DNA of 64,000 nucleotides from Tepidiformaceae bacterium (GCA_958295975.1 OY282446.1:434001-498000), one strand, 5' to 3'. Shown: positions 45,566 through 54,194, counted from the first letter of the stretch. The notes: a model not told the origin generated them from the sequence alone. Made by a program: numbers and translations.

Positions 45566-46764
45566 GGCCGCTCCTGCGCGCCGTCCCGCCCGCGCCCTGG
45601 GCGCTGGCCGCGGACGGCGGGGCGCTCCACGCCGCCGTCTTCGGCGGCGACCTCGAACGGCTGGCGCTGGCGACGAGCGCGCTCGGCCTGGGGCTGGCCG
45701 TCACGGCGGGCGCGGGGCGCGTGAGCGCGGACGCGGACGGCCTCGCGCGGCTCGAGGCCGAGCTGCGGCGGCGCGGCAGCCCCCTCGCCGAACCGCTCGC
45801 GCGCTACCTCGCGCCCGTCGCGCGCTGGCACGCGGGCGGACGCGAACTCCCGCTCGACGCGCCGGTCGTCATGGGCATCGTCAACCTGACCGACGATTCG
45901 TTCTCGGGCGACGGCGTGGGCGCGAGCGCGGAGGCGGCCCTGAAGCGCGCGGAGGCGCTGCGCGCGGCGGGCGCGGACGTCATCGACGTGGGCGCGGAGA
46001 CGGCGCGCGCCAGCCGTCCCCAACTGGAGGCCCGCGCGGAGGCCGCCATCGTCGCGCCCGTCGTGGCCGTGCTCGCGCGCGAAGGGCACCTCGTCTCCAT
46101 CGACACCTACAAGCGCGAGGCGGCGGAGGCGGCCATCGCGGCCGGGGCCGCCATCGTCAACGACATCAGCGGGCTGACGCTGGGCACGGGCGCGGCGGAG
46201 GCCGCCATCGCCGGCGGCGCGGGCTACGTGCTCAACTACAGCTACACCGTGCCCAAGCGCCGCCCCGACCCCATCCCCCGCCACGACGACGTGGTGGCGG
46301 GCACGGTGGCGTGGATGGCGGAGCGGCTGGCGCGGCTGGAGGCGGCGGGCCTGCCGCGCGAACGCATCGCCATCGACCCCGGCATCGCCTTCGGCAAGAG
46401 CCACGACGAGGACCTGCAGACGCTGCGCCGCCTGGCCGAGCTGCGCACGGCGGGCCAGCCCCTGCTGCTGGCGCACTCGCGCAAGCACTACATCGGCAGC
46501 GTCTCCGGCGCGGGGCCGGAGGAGCGCGACCTGGAGACGCACGTGACCAGCGCGCTGGCCTGGGCGGGGGGCGCGCGCATCTTCCGCGTGCACGACGTGG
46601 CGGGCGCGCGCCGCGCGCTGGCCATGGCGGCGGCCATCGTCAGCGCCGCGCCGGGCGACCACGCGCCGGACGCGAGCAGCTGGCCCTGGGCGGCCAACGC
46701 GACGGCTCCGGAGGCCGTGGCCGGGGGGGCGCTCATCGCGCCGCCGCCGGGCCAGCGCTGGTAG
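45562..46764 (+). CDS. Divergent dihydropteroate synthase-family protein
   Basis: 400 residues. A DHPS-like TIM barrel begins near residue 105 with M-G-I-V-N-L-T-D-D-S-F-S, and continues with I-D-V-G-A-E-T-A-R-A-S, S-I-D-T-Y, V-N-D-I-S-G, D-P-G-I-A-F-G-K and H-S-R-K-H-Y-I-G. The substrate motif E-S-T-R-P-G of true FolP is A-E-T-A-R-A-S here, and about 100 extra residues precede the barrel. It may not be the folate enzyme. GTG 45562 overlaps the DinB-like gene. Confidence 0.72.
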   Translation: MRPLLRAVPPAPWALAADGGALHAAVFGGDLERLALATSALGLGLAVTAGAGRVSADADGLARLEAELRRRGSPLAEPLARYLAPVARWHAGGRELPLDAPVVMGIVNLTDDSFSGDGVGASAEAALKRAEALRAAGADVIDVGAETARASRPQLEARAEAAIVAPVVAVLAREGHLVSIDTYKREAAEAAIAAGAAIVNDISGLTLGTGAAEAAIAGGAGYVLNYSYTVPKRRPDPIPRHDDVVAGTVAWMAERLARLEAAGLPRERIAIDPGIAFGKSHDEDLQTLRRLAELRTAGQPLLLAHSRKHYIGSVSGAGPEERDLETHVTSALAWAGGARIFRVHDVAGARRALAMAAAIVSAAPGDHAPDASSWPWAANATAPEAVAGGALIAPPPGQRW

Positions 46765-46796
46765 CGCGGCGAATTCGCGCGTTCACTGGCGCGCGG

Positions 46797-46802
46797 TATG
46801 CT
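46797..46802 (+). promoter_or_regulatory. -10 element TATGCT, leaderless GTG start
   Basis: TATGCT ends 7 nt before GTG 46810; the ATG inside this hexamer (46798) is therefore not the start. Confidence 0.55.
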
Positions 46803-46809
46803 CGCGCCG

Positions 46810-47538
46810 GTGACGCAAGCGCAGCGGCCCGCCACTCCCTTCGACCAGGCGTTCATCACGGACGTCGACGGGGCGCTCGGGCTCGCGCTCGTGCGGCACG
46901 GGCAGCAGACCGCCCCCGACACCCCGAACGCGCGCACGGGCGCCGCCCGCCCGGCCGACGTGTTCGACACGCCCCTCACCGAACTGGGGCGCGAACAGGC
47001 GCGGCTCGCGGGCGAGCGCTTCGCGGCGGAGCCCGTCGCCGCCGTCTACGCCAGCCCGCTGCGGCGCGCCTTCGACACGGGCGCGGCCATCGCGCGCCAT
47101 CACGGCATCGAGCCGGTGGTCGTGGACGACCTGCGCGAGGTCCACCTGTTCCGCAACGTGCCGCGCGACCAGACGGCGGCGGCGGCGCTGGGCGCGGACT
47201 ACCTGAAGGGCGTGCGCGCCCGCATGACGCGCGAGCGCTCGTGGGACGTGTTCCCCCTGAGCGAGCCGGCCGCCGCCTTCAACAAGCGCGTGGTGAACGC
47301 CATCGAGGGCATCGTCGCGGAGCGCGAGGGCCAGCCCGGGCTCGTCGTCATCGCCTGCCACGGCGGCGTCGTCAACGCCTGGGCGCGGTACGTGATCGGC
47401 GCGGCCCCGGACATGTTCTTCCGCCCCGCGCACGCCTCCGTGCACCTGTTCGCGGCGCGGGGCCCCTGGCGCGCGCTCCACGGCCTCAACGACGTGCACC
47501 ACCTGCGCGCCGCCGGGCGCGAGTTCATCACCTACTGA
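46810..47538 (+). CDS. Histidine phosphatase family protein
   Basis: 242 residues. The catalytic R-H-G block is L-V-R-H-G-Q, T-E-L-G-R-E-Q-A follows, and A-C-H-G-G holds the second His. It is a phosphoglycerate-mutase-like phosphatase with unknown substrate. GTG 46810 is chosen because TATGCT ends exactly 7 nt upstream. The protein has an N-terminal extension of about 30 residues before the active-site strand. Confidence 0.88.
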   Translation: MTQAQRPATPFDQAFITDVDGALGLALVRHGQQTAPDTPNARTGAARPADVFDTPLTELGREQARLAGERFAAEPVAAVYASPLRRAFDTGAAIARHHGIEPVVVDDLREVHLFRNVPRDQTAAAALGADYLKGVRARMTRERSWDVFPLSEPAAAFNKRVVNAIEGIVAEREGQPGLVVIACHGGVVNAWARYVIGAAPDMFFRPAHASVHLFAARGPWRALHGLNDVHHLRAAGREFITY

Positions 47539-47541
47539 CGG

Positions 47542-47946
47542 TCAGGCCCTGCTCCAGATCGCGCGCCGCCCCCAGCAGTGGGCGCAGACGCAGGCCATGG
47601 CGTCGGGTTCGCCCGGGCTGGTCGCGGGATAGAGCCGGTCGGCGAGGTGGCCGAGGCAGAAACGGCCCCCGCACTTCTCGCAGTCGAAGCCGTGGGCGTT
47701 GGCGCAGCCATCGACGCCGCACCGGCCCTCGCGGTTGCGGAGGCGCACGCCGCGCACGTAGCCGTGGTGCACCTGCAGGTCGTCGTGCCTGGCGGCGCAG
47801 GGCGGGCGCGCGCAGACGGCCTCGTAGCCTTCGAGCACGTAGGCGTGATCGCCGCAGAAGGGGCGGGCGCAGTACTGGCAGGTGTCGGCGGGCGGGCGGG
47901 AGCAGCGCCGGAAGCGTCCCCCGAGTTCGCAGCGCCCCGCCGCCAT
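47542..47946 (-). CDS. Cys/His-rich zinc-finger protein
   Basis: 134 residues with two modules of identical spacing, C-Q-Y-C-A-R-P-F-C-G-D-H and C-E-K-C-G-G-R-F-C-L-G-H (C-x2-C-x4-C-x2-H), like AN1-type fingers. Further Cys pairs lie between and after them, giving four or more potential zinc sites. No known function. ATG 47946 lies seven bases after TACCGT. The longer ORF to 48261 is a shadow of the next gene. Confidence 0.75.
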   Translation of the reverse strand: MAAGRCELGGRFRRCSRPPADTCQYCARPFCGDHAYVLEGYEAVCARPPCAARHDDLQVHHGYVRGVRLRNREGRCGVDGCANAHGFDCEKCGGRFCLGHLADRLYPATSPGEPDAMACVCAHCWGRRAIWSRA

Positions 47947-47953
47947 GCGGGGC

Positions 47954-47959
47954 ACGGTA
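47954..47959 (-). promoter_or_regulatory. -10 element TACCGT, leaderless start
   Basis: On the minus strand TACCGT ends 7 nt before the ATG of the zinc-finger gene. Confidence 0.5.
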
Positions 47960-48039
47960 CGCGCTCGCGGCGCGGCGGGCGAGGGCTGTTTACGGGCCGC
48001 CGCCGCTCGGCTATCGTTCCCGCCACACGAGGAGGGCGC

Positions 48040-48528
48040 ATGAGCGACGAGACGCGGGAATCGCTGATCACGGACGAGATGCGCGCGCAGGTCGGCGTGG
48101 AGTCCGAGCCGACCACGCTGGAAGTCGACAAGACCTCCGTGCGCATGTTCGCGCGGGCGGTGGGCTACACCGATCCGGTCTACTACGACGAGGAGGCGGC
48201 CAGGGCGGCTGGCTACCGCGGCCTGCCCGCGCCCGCGGGCTACCTGGGCACGCCCGTGCACGACCCCAACCGGCGCGCCGGGCGGACGGCGCAGCTGTCC
48301 ATGGAGCCGCGCCGTCCGCTCAAGCGGATGCTGAACGGCGGCACGGACGTCGAGTATCTGGCCGACATCTGCGCGGGCGACGTGCTCACCTCCACGAGCG
48401 CCGTGGCCTCCGTGGAGGAGCGCCAGGGGCGGCTCGGCGAGATGCTGATCACGACCACGAAGACGACCTACCGGAACGAGCGCGGCGAAACCGTCGCCAT
48501 CATGACCGGCACCGGCATCCGCTACTAG
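48040..48528 (+). CDS. MaoC-like dehydratase, N-terminal-type (FAS1-like) subunit
   Basis: 162 residues. Features are the start R-M-F-A-R-A-V-G-Y-T-D-P-V-Y-Y-D and L-N-G-G-T-D-V-E-Y near residue 105. Such subunits form a hotdog-fold heterodimer with the classic MaoC partner, which follows by 17 bp. They hydrate enoyl-CoA esters. ATG 48040 has GAGGAGG upstream and TATCGT at 48012-48017. Confidence 0.85.
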   Translation: MSDETRESLITDEMRAQVGVESEPTTLEVDKTSVRMFARAVGYTDPVYYDEEAARAAGYRGLPAPAGYLGTPVHDPNRRAGRTAQLSMEPRRPLKRMLNGGTDVEYLADICAGDVLTSTSAVASVEERQGRLGEMLITTTKTTYRNERGETVAIMTGTGIRY

Positions 48529-48545
48529 GCGCGAGGAGGAACGCG

Positions 48546-48962
48546 ATGGGCGCGACCTGGGACGAGGTCCACGAGGGCATGGAGATCCCGACGCTGACGA
48601 AGAACTGCAGCACGCAACAGCTGGTGTACTGGGCGGCGGGCTCCGGCGATTTCTACCAGATTCACTACGACCACGACTTCGCGCGGGCCACGGGGCTGGA
48701 CAACATCATCGTGCACGGGGCGCTCAAGCACGCCTTCCTCGGCCAGCTGCTGCACGACTGGGTGGGGAACGAGGGCGGGATCAAGCGCGTCGGCTGCAGC
48801 TACCGCGGCATGGACTACCCCGACCGGGACATCCGCTGCCGGGGCGTGGTCACGCGCAAGTACGAGGAGAACGGCGAGCGGCTCGCGGACCTCGAGATCT
48901 GGACGGAGAACGCGGAGGGCCAGCGCACCACGCCGGGGACCGCGACGGTGCGGCTGCCCTAG
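48546..48962 (+). CDS. MaoC-family (R)-enoyl-CoA hydratase-like subunit
   Basis: 138 residues. The hydratase-2 motif is visible as G-D-F-Y-Q-I-H-Y-D-H-D-F-A, with the catalytic Asp/His pair, followed by I-I-V-H-G-A-L-K. It is paired with the preceding subunit. GAGGAGGAACG lies upstream of the ATG. Its stop shares CTAG with convergent pyrE. Confidence 0.87.
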   Translation: MGATWDEVHEGMEIPTLTKNCSTQQLVYWAAGSGDFYQIHYDHDFARATGLDNIIVHGALKHAFLGQLLHDWVGNEGGIKRVGCSYRGMDYPDRDIRCRGVVTRKYEENGERLADLEIWTENAEGQRTTPGTATVRLP

Positions 48963-49600
48963 CCGCGGCGGGCCTCGACGTAGCGCACCACGCGCTCGTG
49001 GTCGGACGCCTCGATGCGGCCCGAATAGCGCAGGTAGTTGGCCGTCTGTTCGAGCGTGAGGATGCCGATGAGGTTGACGCCGCGCGCGCGCAGCGCCTCC
49101 GCGCCGCCCTCCTGCCGGTCGAACAGGGCGACGGCGTCGCGCACGACGAGGCCCTCCTCGCGCAGGGCCGCGGCGGTCTGCAGGATGCTGCCGCCGCCCG
49201 TGATCAGGTCGTCGATGATGAGGCAGGACTGCCCGCGCACGTAGTTGCCCTCGATCAGCCCGGCCCTGGCCGCGCCCGGCGGGTGGATGTAGATCATGGG
49301 CGTGCTCACCAGCAGCGAGAAGGCCGTGCCCACGTGCAGCCCGCCGAAGGGCACGCCCGCCACCAGCGTGAAGGGGTGGGCCTGGGGATGGCGCATGGAG
49401 ACGAGCGCCTCCAGCCGCTGGCGGATGAGGTCGGCGCAGCGATGCAGGGCGCGCGGGCTGCTGATCAGCTTGCGCAGGTTGACGTAGATGGGCGAATCGA
49501 CCGCCGTGCGCCCCAGCGTGAAGGCGCCGAACTCGATCGCGCCGAGGTCCCACAGCTCCCCGGCCAGCCAGAGGTTGCCCGCGATGGGTTCGTCGTTCAG
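48959..49600 (-). CDS. pyrE: Orotate phosphoribosyltransferase (probable CTG start)
   Basis: 213 residues if translation starts at CTG 49600. The sequence is continuous from residue 2: W-D-L-G-A-I-E-F-G-A-F-T-L, S-P-I-Y-V-N-L-R-K-L, V-A-G-V-P-F-G-G-L and the PRPP loop C-L-I-I-D-D-L-I-T-G-G-G-S. These match the UMP-synthase type of OPRT from its first helix. An in-frame TGA stands two codons upstream of CTG 49600, and the first ATG is residue 69, which would delete essential parts. GGGAGG lies 8 bases upstream of the CTG. Confidence 0.88.
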   Translation of the reverse strand: MNDEPIAGNLWLAGELWDLGAIEFGAFTLGRTAVDSPIYVNLRKLISSPRALHRCADLIRQRLEALVSMRHPQAHPFTLVAGVPFGGLHVGTAFSLLVSTPMIYIHPPGAARAGLIEGNYVRGQSCLIIDDLITGGGSILQTAAALREEGLVVRDAVALFDRQEGGAEALRARGVNLIGILTLEQTANYLRYSGRIEASDHERVVRYVEARRG

Positions 49601-49657
49601 CGCTCATGCCTCCCGGAAGCGTCCGGCCCCATTTTCTCCGCGACCCGCCGCACTCCG

Positions 49658-50644
49658 TCAAGCGCCGCCGCGGGGCGCGGGCGGGCGGTTGACGGGATTG
49701 GGCGGCGTCCGGCCCGCGAGCGCGGCCACGACGTTGCGCGCCGCCATCTCCGCCATGCGCGCGCGCGTGGCGTGGCTGGCGCTGCCGATGTGGGGCGTGA
49801 CGATGACGTTGGGGAAGGAGAAGAGGGCGTGGTCCGCGGGCAGCGGTTCGGGCACGGTCACGTCGAGGGCGGCCCCGCCGATGGCCCCCGCCCGCAGCGC
49901 CGCCACCAGCGCCTCCTGATCGACGACGCCCCCGCGCGCGGTGTTCACGAGGATGGCGTCCTCCCGCATGGCCGCGAACTCGGCGGCGCCGATGAGGCCT
50001 TCGGTGTCGGGGCCGAAGGGCACGTGCAGGCTGACGAAACCGGCGCGCGCCAGCAGTTCGGGCAGGGCCACGCGCTCGACGCCGAGTTCGCGCTCGACGT
50101 CGGGGCGGGGCGTGCGCGTGGCGGCCAGCACGGTCATGTCGAAGCCGCGCGCGCGCCGCGCCACCGCGCGCCCGATTTCGCCCAGCCCGACGATGCCGAG
50201 CGTGGCCCCGAAGGGGTCCGGCCCCAGCCAGGCCGTGGGCGACCAGGTGCGCCAGCCGCCCGCGCGCGCGTCGCGGTCGCTCTCGGCCACGCGGCGCGCG
50301 GCGGCCAGCAGCAGCGCGAAGGCGAGGTCGGCGGTGGTCTCGTGGAGCACGCCCGGCGTGTTCGTCGCCCAGACGCCAGCCACGGCGGCGGCCGCGGCGT
50401 CGATGTTGTCGTAGCCGACGGCCATGTTGGCCACGACGCGCAGGCGCGCGGCGGCGGCGAGCAGGTCCGCGCCGACGGGGTCGGTCACCATCGTGAGCGC
50501 GCCCTCGGCCTCGCGCAGGCGCTCGCGCAGGGCGTCGGCGTCGGGCGGCAGTTCCCCCGGCCACACGTCGACCGCGTGCCCCGCCTCGCGCAGCAGCTCG
50601 ACGGCGCGCCCGGGCACGCGGCGGGAGACGAAGACCCTGCCCAC
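49658..50644 (-). CDS. D-isomer 2-hydroxyacid dehydrogenase (glyoxylate/hydroxypyruvate reductase-like)
   Basis: 328 residues. NAD-binding G-L-G-E-I-G-R-A is near residue 155; catalytic Arg is in N-T-A-R-G-G-V-V-D, Glu in V-P-E-P-L-P and His in T-P-H-I-G-S-A. The pattern matches glycerate dehydrogenases that reduce hydroxypyruvate or glyoxylate. GTG 50644 lies seven bases after TACAAT, so the frame extension to 50710 is rejected. Confidence 0.92.
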   Translation of the reverse strand: MGRVFVSRRVPGRAVELLREAGHAVDVWPGELPPDADALRERLREAEGALTMVTDPVGADLLAAAARLRVVANMAVGYDNIDAAAAAVAGVWATNTPGVLHETTADLAFALLLAAARRVAESDRDARAGGWRTWSPTAWLGPDPFGATLGIVGLGEIGRAVARRARGFDMTVLAATRTPRPDVERELGVERVALPELLARAGFVSLHVPFGPDTEGLIGAAEFAAMREDAILVNTARGGVVDQEALVAALRAGAIGGAALDVTVPEPLPADHALFSFPNVIVTPHIGSASHATRARMAEMAARNVVAALAGRTPPNPVNRPPAPRGGA

Positions 50645-50651
50645 GCCCGCG

Positions 50652-50657
50652 ATTGTA
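50652..50657 (-). promoter_or_regulatory. -10 element TACAAT, leaderless GTG start
   Basis: On the minus strand TACAAT ends 7 nt before GTG 50644. Confidence 0.55.
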
Positions 50658-50721
50658 CGGCGGGCGCGGCACTTCCGGCGGCGCGCTACGATGGAGGGGC
50701 CAACGGGCACGGAGCGAATGC

Positions 50722-50943
50722 ATGGGACGCAAGGAGATCGCCGCCCTCATCGACATCCTCACGCGCGAGAACGAGCGCGGCGGCGAAAGCCTCGCGCTGG
50801 GCGCCTGGACGATCAGCTTCGACAAGGCCAGGGGCGCGTTCGCGTTCGACAAGTGCGAGGCCGAGGGCTACTGCGAGGAGCGCCCCGGCGTGATCGCGCT
50901 CGACGGGTCCGTGCTGGACGCGGGCGGCCCGCTCTTCGGCTAG
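50722..50943 (+). CDS. Hypothetical protein, 73 residues
   Basis: Not recognised. ATG 50722 has GGAG seven bases upstream and a TACGAT box at 50687-50692. The start M-G-R-K-E-I-A-A-L-I-D-I-L is helical; two Cys lie close together in D-K-C-E-A-E-G-Y-C. It stands alone between divergent and convergent genes. Codon use is like the neighbours. Confidence 0.55.
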   Translation: MGRKEIAALIDILTRENERGGESLALGAWTISFDKARGAFAFDKCEAEGYCEERPGVIALDGSVLDAGGPLFG

Positions 50944-51000
50944 GAGGGCGCGGGAACGTGGCCATGTGCCAGTGGCCCGCCCACGGCCCGCCGGATGCGC

Positions 51001-51798
51001 CTAGTCCCGCGCGCGGAAGTCGGGCTCGCGCTTCTCGCGGAAGGCGGCCACGGCCTCGGCGAACTCCGGCCCGCGCAGCAGCTGGCGCTGGAGCGGCCAC
51101 TCGAATTCGAGGTGCTGCTCCAGCGTGGTCCACTGCGCGTGCCGCAACATGCGGCGCGCGTAGGCGAGGGCGGTGGGGGGCTGGCTGGCCACCTCCGCGG
51201 CGAAGGCCAGCGATTCCTCCAGCAGCCGCTCGTGGGGCACGACGCGCGAGACGATGCCGAGGGCCAGCGCCTCTTCGGCCTCCACGATGCGCCCGCTGTA
51301 GAACAGCTCGGCGGCGCGCTCCGCCCCCACCATGCGCGGCAGGAACCAGGAGAGGCCGAAATCGGCGGCCAGCGCGCGCCTGATGAAGATGGTGCCGAAG
51401 CGCGCGCGCTCGCTGGCGATGCGCAGGTCGAAGGCGCCGCAGAGGCCGAAGCCGCCGCCCACGGCCGCGCCGTTGACCGCCGCGATGGTGGGCTTGCCGC
51501 AGCCGTGGATGGCCAGGATGGAGCGCCCCGGTCCGAGCGTGTCGAGCTCCTGCGCGTGGCGGGCGGGCGCCTCGCCGCTCTCGTGGCGCTGGCCCGCGTC
51601 CTCCAGATCGGCCCCGGCGCACCAGGCACGGCCCTCGCCCGTGACCACGAAGGCCCCGACGGCGTCGTCGCGCGTCCCCTCCTCGAAGGCGGCGAGCAGC
51701 TCGCGCATGAGCGAGCCGCCCATGGCGTTCATGCGCGCCGGGCGGTTGAGGCGCAGCAGCAGCACGCGGTCGTGGCGCTCGACGATGACATCCGGCAT
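51001..51798 (-). CDS. Enoyl-CoA hydratase/isomerase family protein
   Basis: 265 residues of the crotonase fold. The oxyanion-hole segments are W-C-A-G-A-D-L and G-G-G-F-G-L-C-G-A-F-D. It starts L-L-L-R-L-N-R-P-A-R-M-N-A-M as usual. It acts on acyl-CoA esters, exact reaction unknown. ATG 51798 has GGAGG upstream. Confidence 0.9.
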   Translation of the reverse strand: MPDVIVERHDRVLLLRLNRPARMNAMGGSLMRELLAAFEEGTRDDAVGAFVVTGEGRAWCAGADLEDAGQRHESGEAPARHAQELDTLGPGRSILAIHGCGKPTIAAVNGAAVGGGFGLCGAFDLRIASERARFGTIFIRRALAADFGLSWFLPRMVGAERAAELFYSGRIVEAEEALALGIVSRVVPHERLLEESLAFAAEVASQPPTALAYARRMLRHAQWTTLEQHLEFEWPLQRQLLRGPEFAEAVAAFREKREPDFRARD

Positions 51799-51862
51799 GG
51801 GGTTTCCTCCGCGGGCGCGATGATACGCGCCCGCCGCTTGCCCGCCCGTTCGGGGCGCGCGC

Positions 51863-51868
51863 TAAGGT
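51863..51868 (+). promoter_or_regulatory. -10 element TAAGGT, leaderless start
   Basis: TAAGGT ends 7 nt before ATG 51876. Confidence 0.45.
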
Positions 51869-51875
51869 GGACGCG

Positions 51876-52847
51876 ATGCGCGCGGTCGTGTGCCACGAGC
51901 TGGGCGAGCCGGAGGGGCTGCGTCTGGGCGAGCTGCCGGCGCCGCCCGTGGGGCCGGGCGAGGCCGGCATCGCCGTGGAGGCGGCGGGCGTCTCCTTCGC
52001 CGACGCGCTCTTCGTGCAAGGGAAGCATCAGACCGCGCACGAGCCGCCCTTCGCGCCGGGCATGGAGGCGGCGGGGCGGGTGACGGCGGTCGGGGCGGGC
52101 GTGGAGGGCCTGGCCATCGGCCAGCGCGTGGCCGCGCTGCTCCACGACGGTGGCCACGCGGAGCGCGCGACGGCGCTGGCCAGCGAGTGCTTCCCCCTGC
52201 CCGACGGCGTCGCGCCGGAGGTGGCGGCGGGCGCGCTCTCGGCGTACCTCACGGCCCACCTCTGCCTCGTGCGCGAGGCGCGGCTGGGGGCGGGCGAGCG
52301 CGTGCTCGCGCTGGGGGCGGGCAGCGGCGTGGGGCTGGCGGCGGTGGCCGTGGCGGCGGCGCTCGGCGGCGAGGTGACGGCGGCGGCCAGCAGCCCCGCG
52401 AAGCTCGCCGCCGCCGAAGCCGCGGGCGCGCGCCATCTCGTGAACTACGCCGCGGAGGACCTGCGCGAGGCCACGCTCGCGGCCAGCGGCGGACGCGGCG
52501 TCGACGTGGTCGTCGACCCCGTGGGCGCGCAGGGGGAGGCGGCCTTCCGCAGCCTCGACTGGGGCGGGCGCTACGTCGTGGCCGGATTCGCGGGCGGAGC
52601 GGTCCCGCAGTTCAAGGGGAACCATCTGCTCATCAAGAACCGCAGCGCCCTGGGCATGGTGCTCATGCACTACCGCGCGAACCGCATCGGGCACATGCGC
52701 CGGTCGGCGGCGGACGTGTTCGCCATGCTCGCGGACGGACGCCTGCCCGCGCCCGCCATCGAAACCGGCGCGCTGGCCGACGGCCCCCGCTTCCTGCGGC
52801 GCGTGCTGGACCGCGAGGTGGTGGGCAAGCTCGTGCTGCTGCCGTAG
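51876..52847 (+). CDS. NADPH:quinone reductase-type MDR oxidoreductase
   Basis: 323 residues. Zinc-free medium-chain reductase: N-terminal GroES-like part with F-A-P-G-M-E-A-A-G and V-G-A-G-V, then the nucleotide motif A-G-S-G-V-G near residue 150. It resembles the zeta-crystallin/QOR group, which reduces quinones or enoyl compounds. Start ATG 51876 is used rather than GTG 51867 because of the TAAGGT spacing. Confidence 0.9.
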   Translation: MRAVVCHELGEPEGLRLGELPAPPVGPGEAGIAVEAAGVSFADALFVQGKHQTAHEPPFAPGMEAAGRVTAVGAGVEGLAIGQRVAALLHDGGHAERATALASECFPLPDGVAPEVAAGALSAYLTAHLCLVREARLGAGERVLALGAGSGVGLAAVAVAAALGGEVTAAASSPAKLAAAEAAGARHLVNYAAEDLREATLAASGGRGVDVVVDPVGAQGEAAFRSLDWGGRYVVAGFAGGAVPQFKGNHLLIKNRSALGMVLMHYRANRIGHMRRSAADVFAMLADGRLPAPAIETGALADGPRFLRRVLDREVVGKLVLLP

Positions 52848-52896
52848 CGGGGGCGGCGCGGACGCGCTACCCTGCCCGAGCCACGGAGGCCCGCGC

Positions 52897-53739
52897 ATGA
52901 AGTTCGGCGTCACCATGTTCCCGACCGACTACGCCATCACGCCGGGCGAGCTCGCCCGCGAGGCGGAGGCGCACGGCTTCGAGTCGCTCTTCTTCCCCGA
53001 ACACACGCACATCCCCACGAGCCGCACGTCGCCCTGGCCGGGCGGCCCCGACCTGCCGCGCGAGTACTGGCACACGATCGACCTGTTCGTGGCGCTCACC
53101 GCGGCGGCGGCGGCCACCGAGCGCCTGCTGGTGGGCAGCGGCATCTGCCTCGTCATCGAGCGCGACCCGATCACGCTGGCGAAGGAGACGGCCAGCGTCG
53201 ACTACCTCTCCGGCGGGCGGCTGCTCTTCGGCATCGGCGGCGGCTGGAACCGCGAGGAGATGGAGAACCACGGCACCGACCCGAAGCGCCGCTGGCGGCG
53301 CATGCGCGAGACGGTCGAGGCCATGCGCGCCATCTGGAGCGAGGACGAGGCCGCGTACCACGGCGAGCTGGTCGATTTCGACCCCATCTGGCAGTGGCCC
53401 AAGCCCATCCAGCAGCCGGGGCCGCCCGTGCTCATCGGGGGCGACGGGCCGAACACGCTGCGGCGCGTGGCGCGCTACGGCGACGGCTGGATGCCGATCG
53501 ACGGGCGCTCGCGCGACAGCTTCGCCGAACCCATCGCCCGGCTGAACGAGCTGGCGGCGGAAGCGGGACGCGGCCCGCTGCCGGTCTCGCTCTTCGGCGT
53601 GGGGAGCGACCCGGCGCGCATCGAGGCGCACGCCAAAGCGGGCGTGGAGCGCGCCGTATTCTCGCTGCCGCCCGCGCCCGCCGACGAGGTGCTGCCGAAG
53701 CTGGAGGCGCGCGCCCGCCTGATGGAGGAGTTCGCATGA
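52897..53739 (+). CDS. LLM-class F420-dependent-type oxidoreductase
   Basis: 280 residues. F-G-V-T-M-F-P-T-D-Y-A-I at the start, F-F-P-E-H-T-H-I-P near residue 33, D-Y-L-S-G-G-R and G-G-G-W-N-x-E-E-M are typical of the subgroup assigned to F420 cofactor. npdG and cofE are in the same window, so F420 is available. GGAGG precedes the ATG. It overlaps the next gene by 4 bp and likely works on the same CoA or steroid-like substrate as the MaoC pair that follows. Confidence 0.88.
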   Translation: MKFGVTMFPTDYAITPGELAREAEAHGFESLFFPEHTHIPTSRTSPWPGGPDLPREYWHTIDLFVALTAAAAATERLLVGSGICLVIERDPITLAKETASVDYLSGGRLLFGIGGGWNREEMENHGTDPKRRWRRMRETVEAMRAIWSEDEAAYHGELVDFDPIWQWPKPIQQPGPPVLIGGDGPNTLRRVARYGDGWMPIDGRSRDSFAEPIARLNELAAEAGRGPLPVSLFGVGSDPARIEAHAKAGVERAVFSLPPAPADEVLPKLEARARLMEEFA

Positions 53740-54194
53740 GCGCGCCGCCGTCCGCCGCCGACATCGAGGCGCTCGTCGGCCACGAGTTCCCCGGGGGGAC
53801 CTACACCATCGCCCACTGGGAGAACTTCCTGCTGACGGAGTGCACGGGCTCGGAGCCGCTGCCCGACGGGCTGGCCCATCCCGCCGTCCTCTTCCACATG
53901 CCCATCCTCGGCGCGGGCACGTCCATCGGGGGCATGTTCGCGCTGGGCCGGGCGGAGTCCGATTTCTCCATCGGCATCGAGAGCTACGACTGGGAGATCC
54001 TGCGGCCCCTGCGCGAGGAGGTGGCGTACGACGTGCGCGGGCGCGTGACGGAGGCGGACCGGCGCGAGGGCGCGCTGCGCGGAGGCCCGCGGGGCACGTA
54101 CGACCGCATCCGCTTCCGCTTCGAGCTGCGCGAGCCGGACGGCGCGCCCGCCGCCGTCTCCACCATCACCTGGACCTACCTGAGGACGGCGTGA
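53736..54194 (+). CDS. Hotdog-fold protein, probable MaoC partner
   Basis: 152 residues. It contains F-P-G-G-T-Y-T-I-A-H-W-E-N near residue 18 and P-A-V-L-F-H-M-P-I. The length and its place directly before a MaoC subunit, with GTGA overlap, suggest the non-catalytic half of a heterodimeric hydratase, as at 48040-48962. Direct family assignment is uncertain. Confidence 0.6.
   Translation: MSAPPSAADIEALVGHEFPGGTYTIAHWENFLLTECTGSEPLPDGLAHPAVLFHMPILGAGTSIGGMFALGRAESDFSIGIESYDWEILRPLREEVAYDVRGRVTEADRREGALRGGPRGTYDRIRFRFELREPDGAPAAVSTITWTYLRTA

Noticed and set aside
46798-46809. ATG at 46798 as start of the histidine phosphatase
   Set aside because: That ATG lies inside the TATGCT -10 box; GTG 46810 has the same spacing as the other leaderless genes.
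49605-49607. ATG at 49607 as pyrE start
   Set aside because: It is in a different frame from the conserved PyrE sequence.
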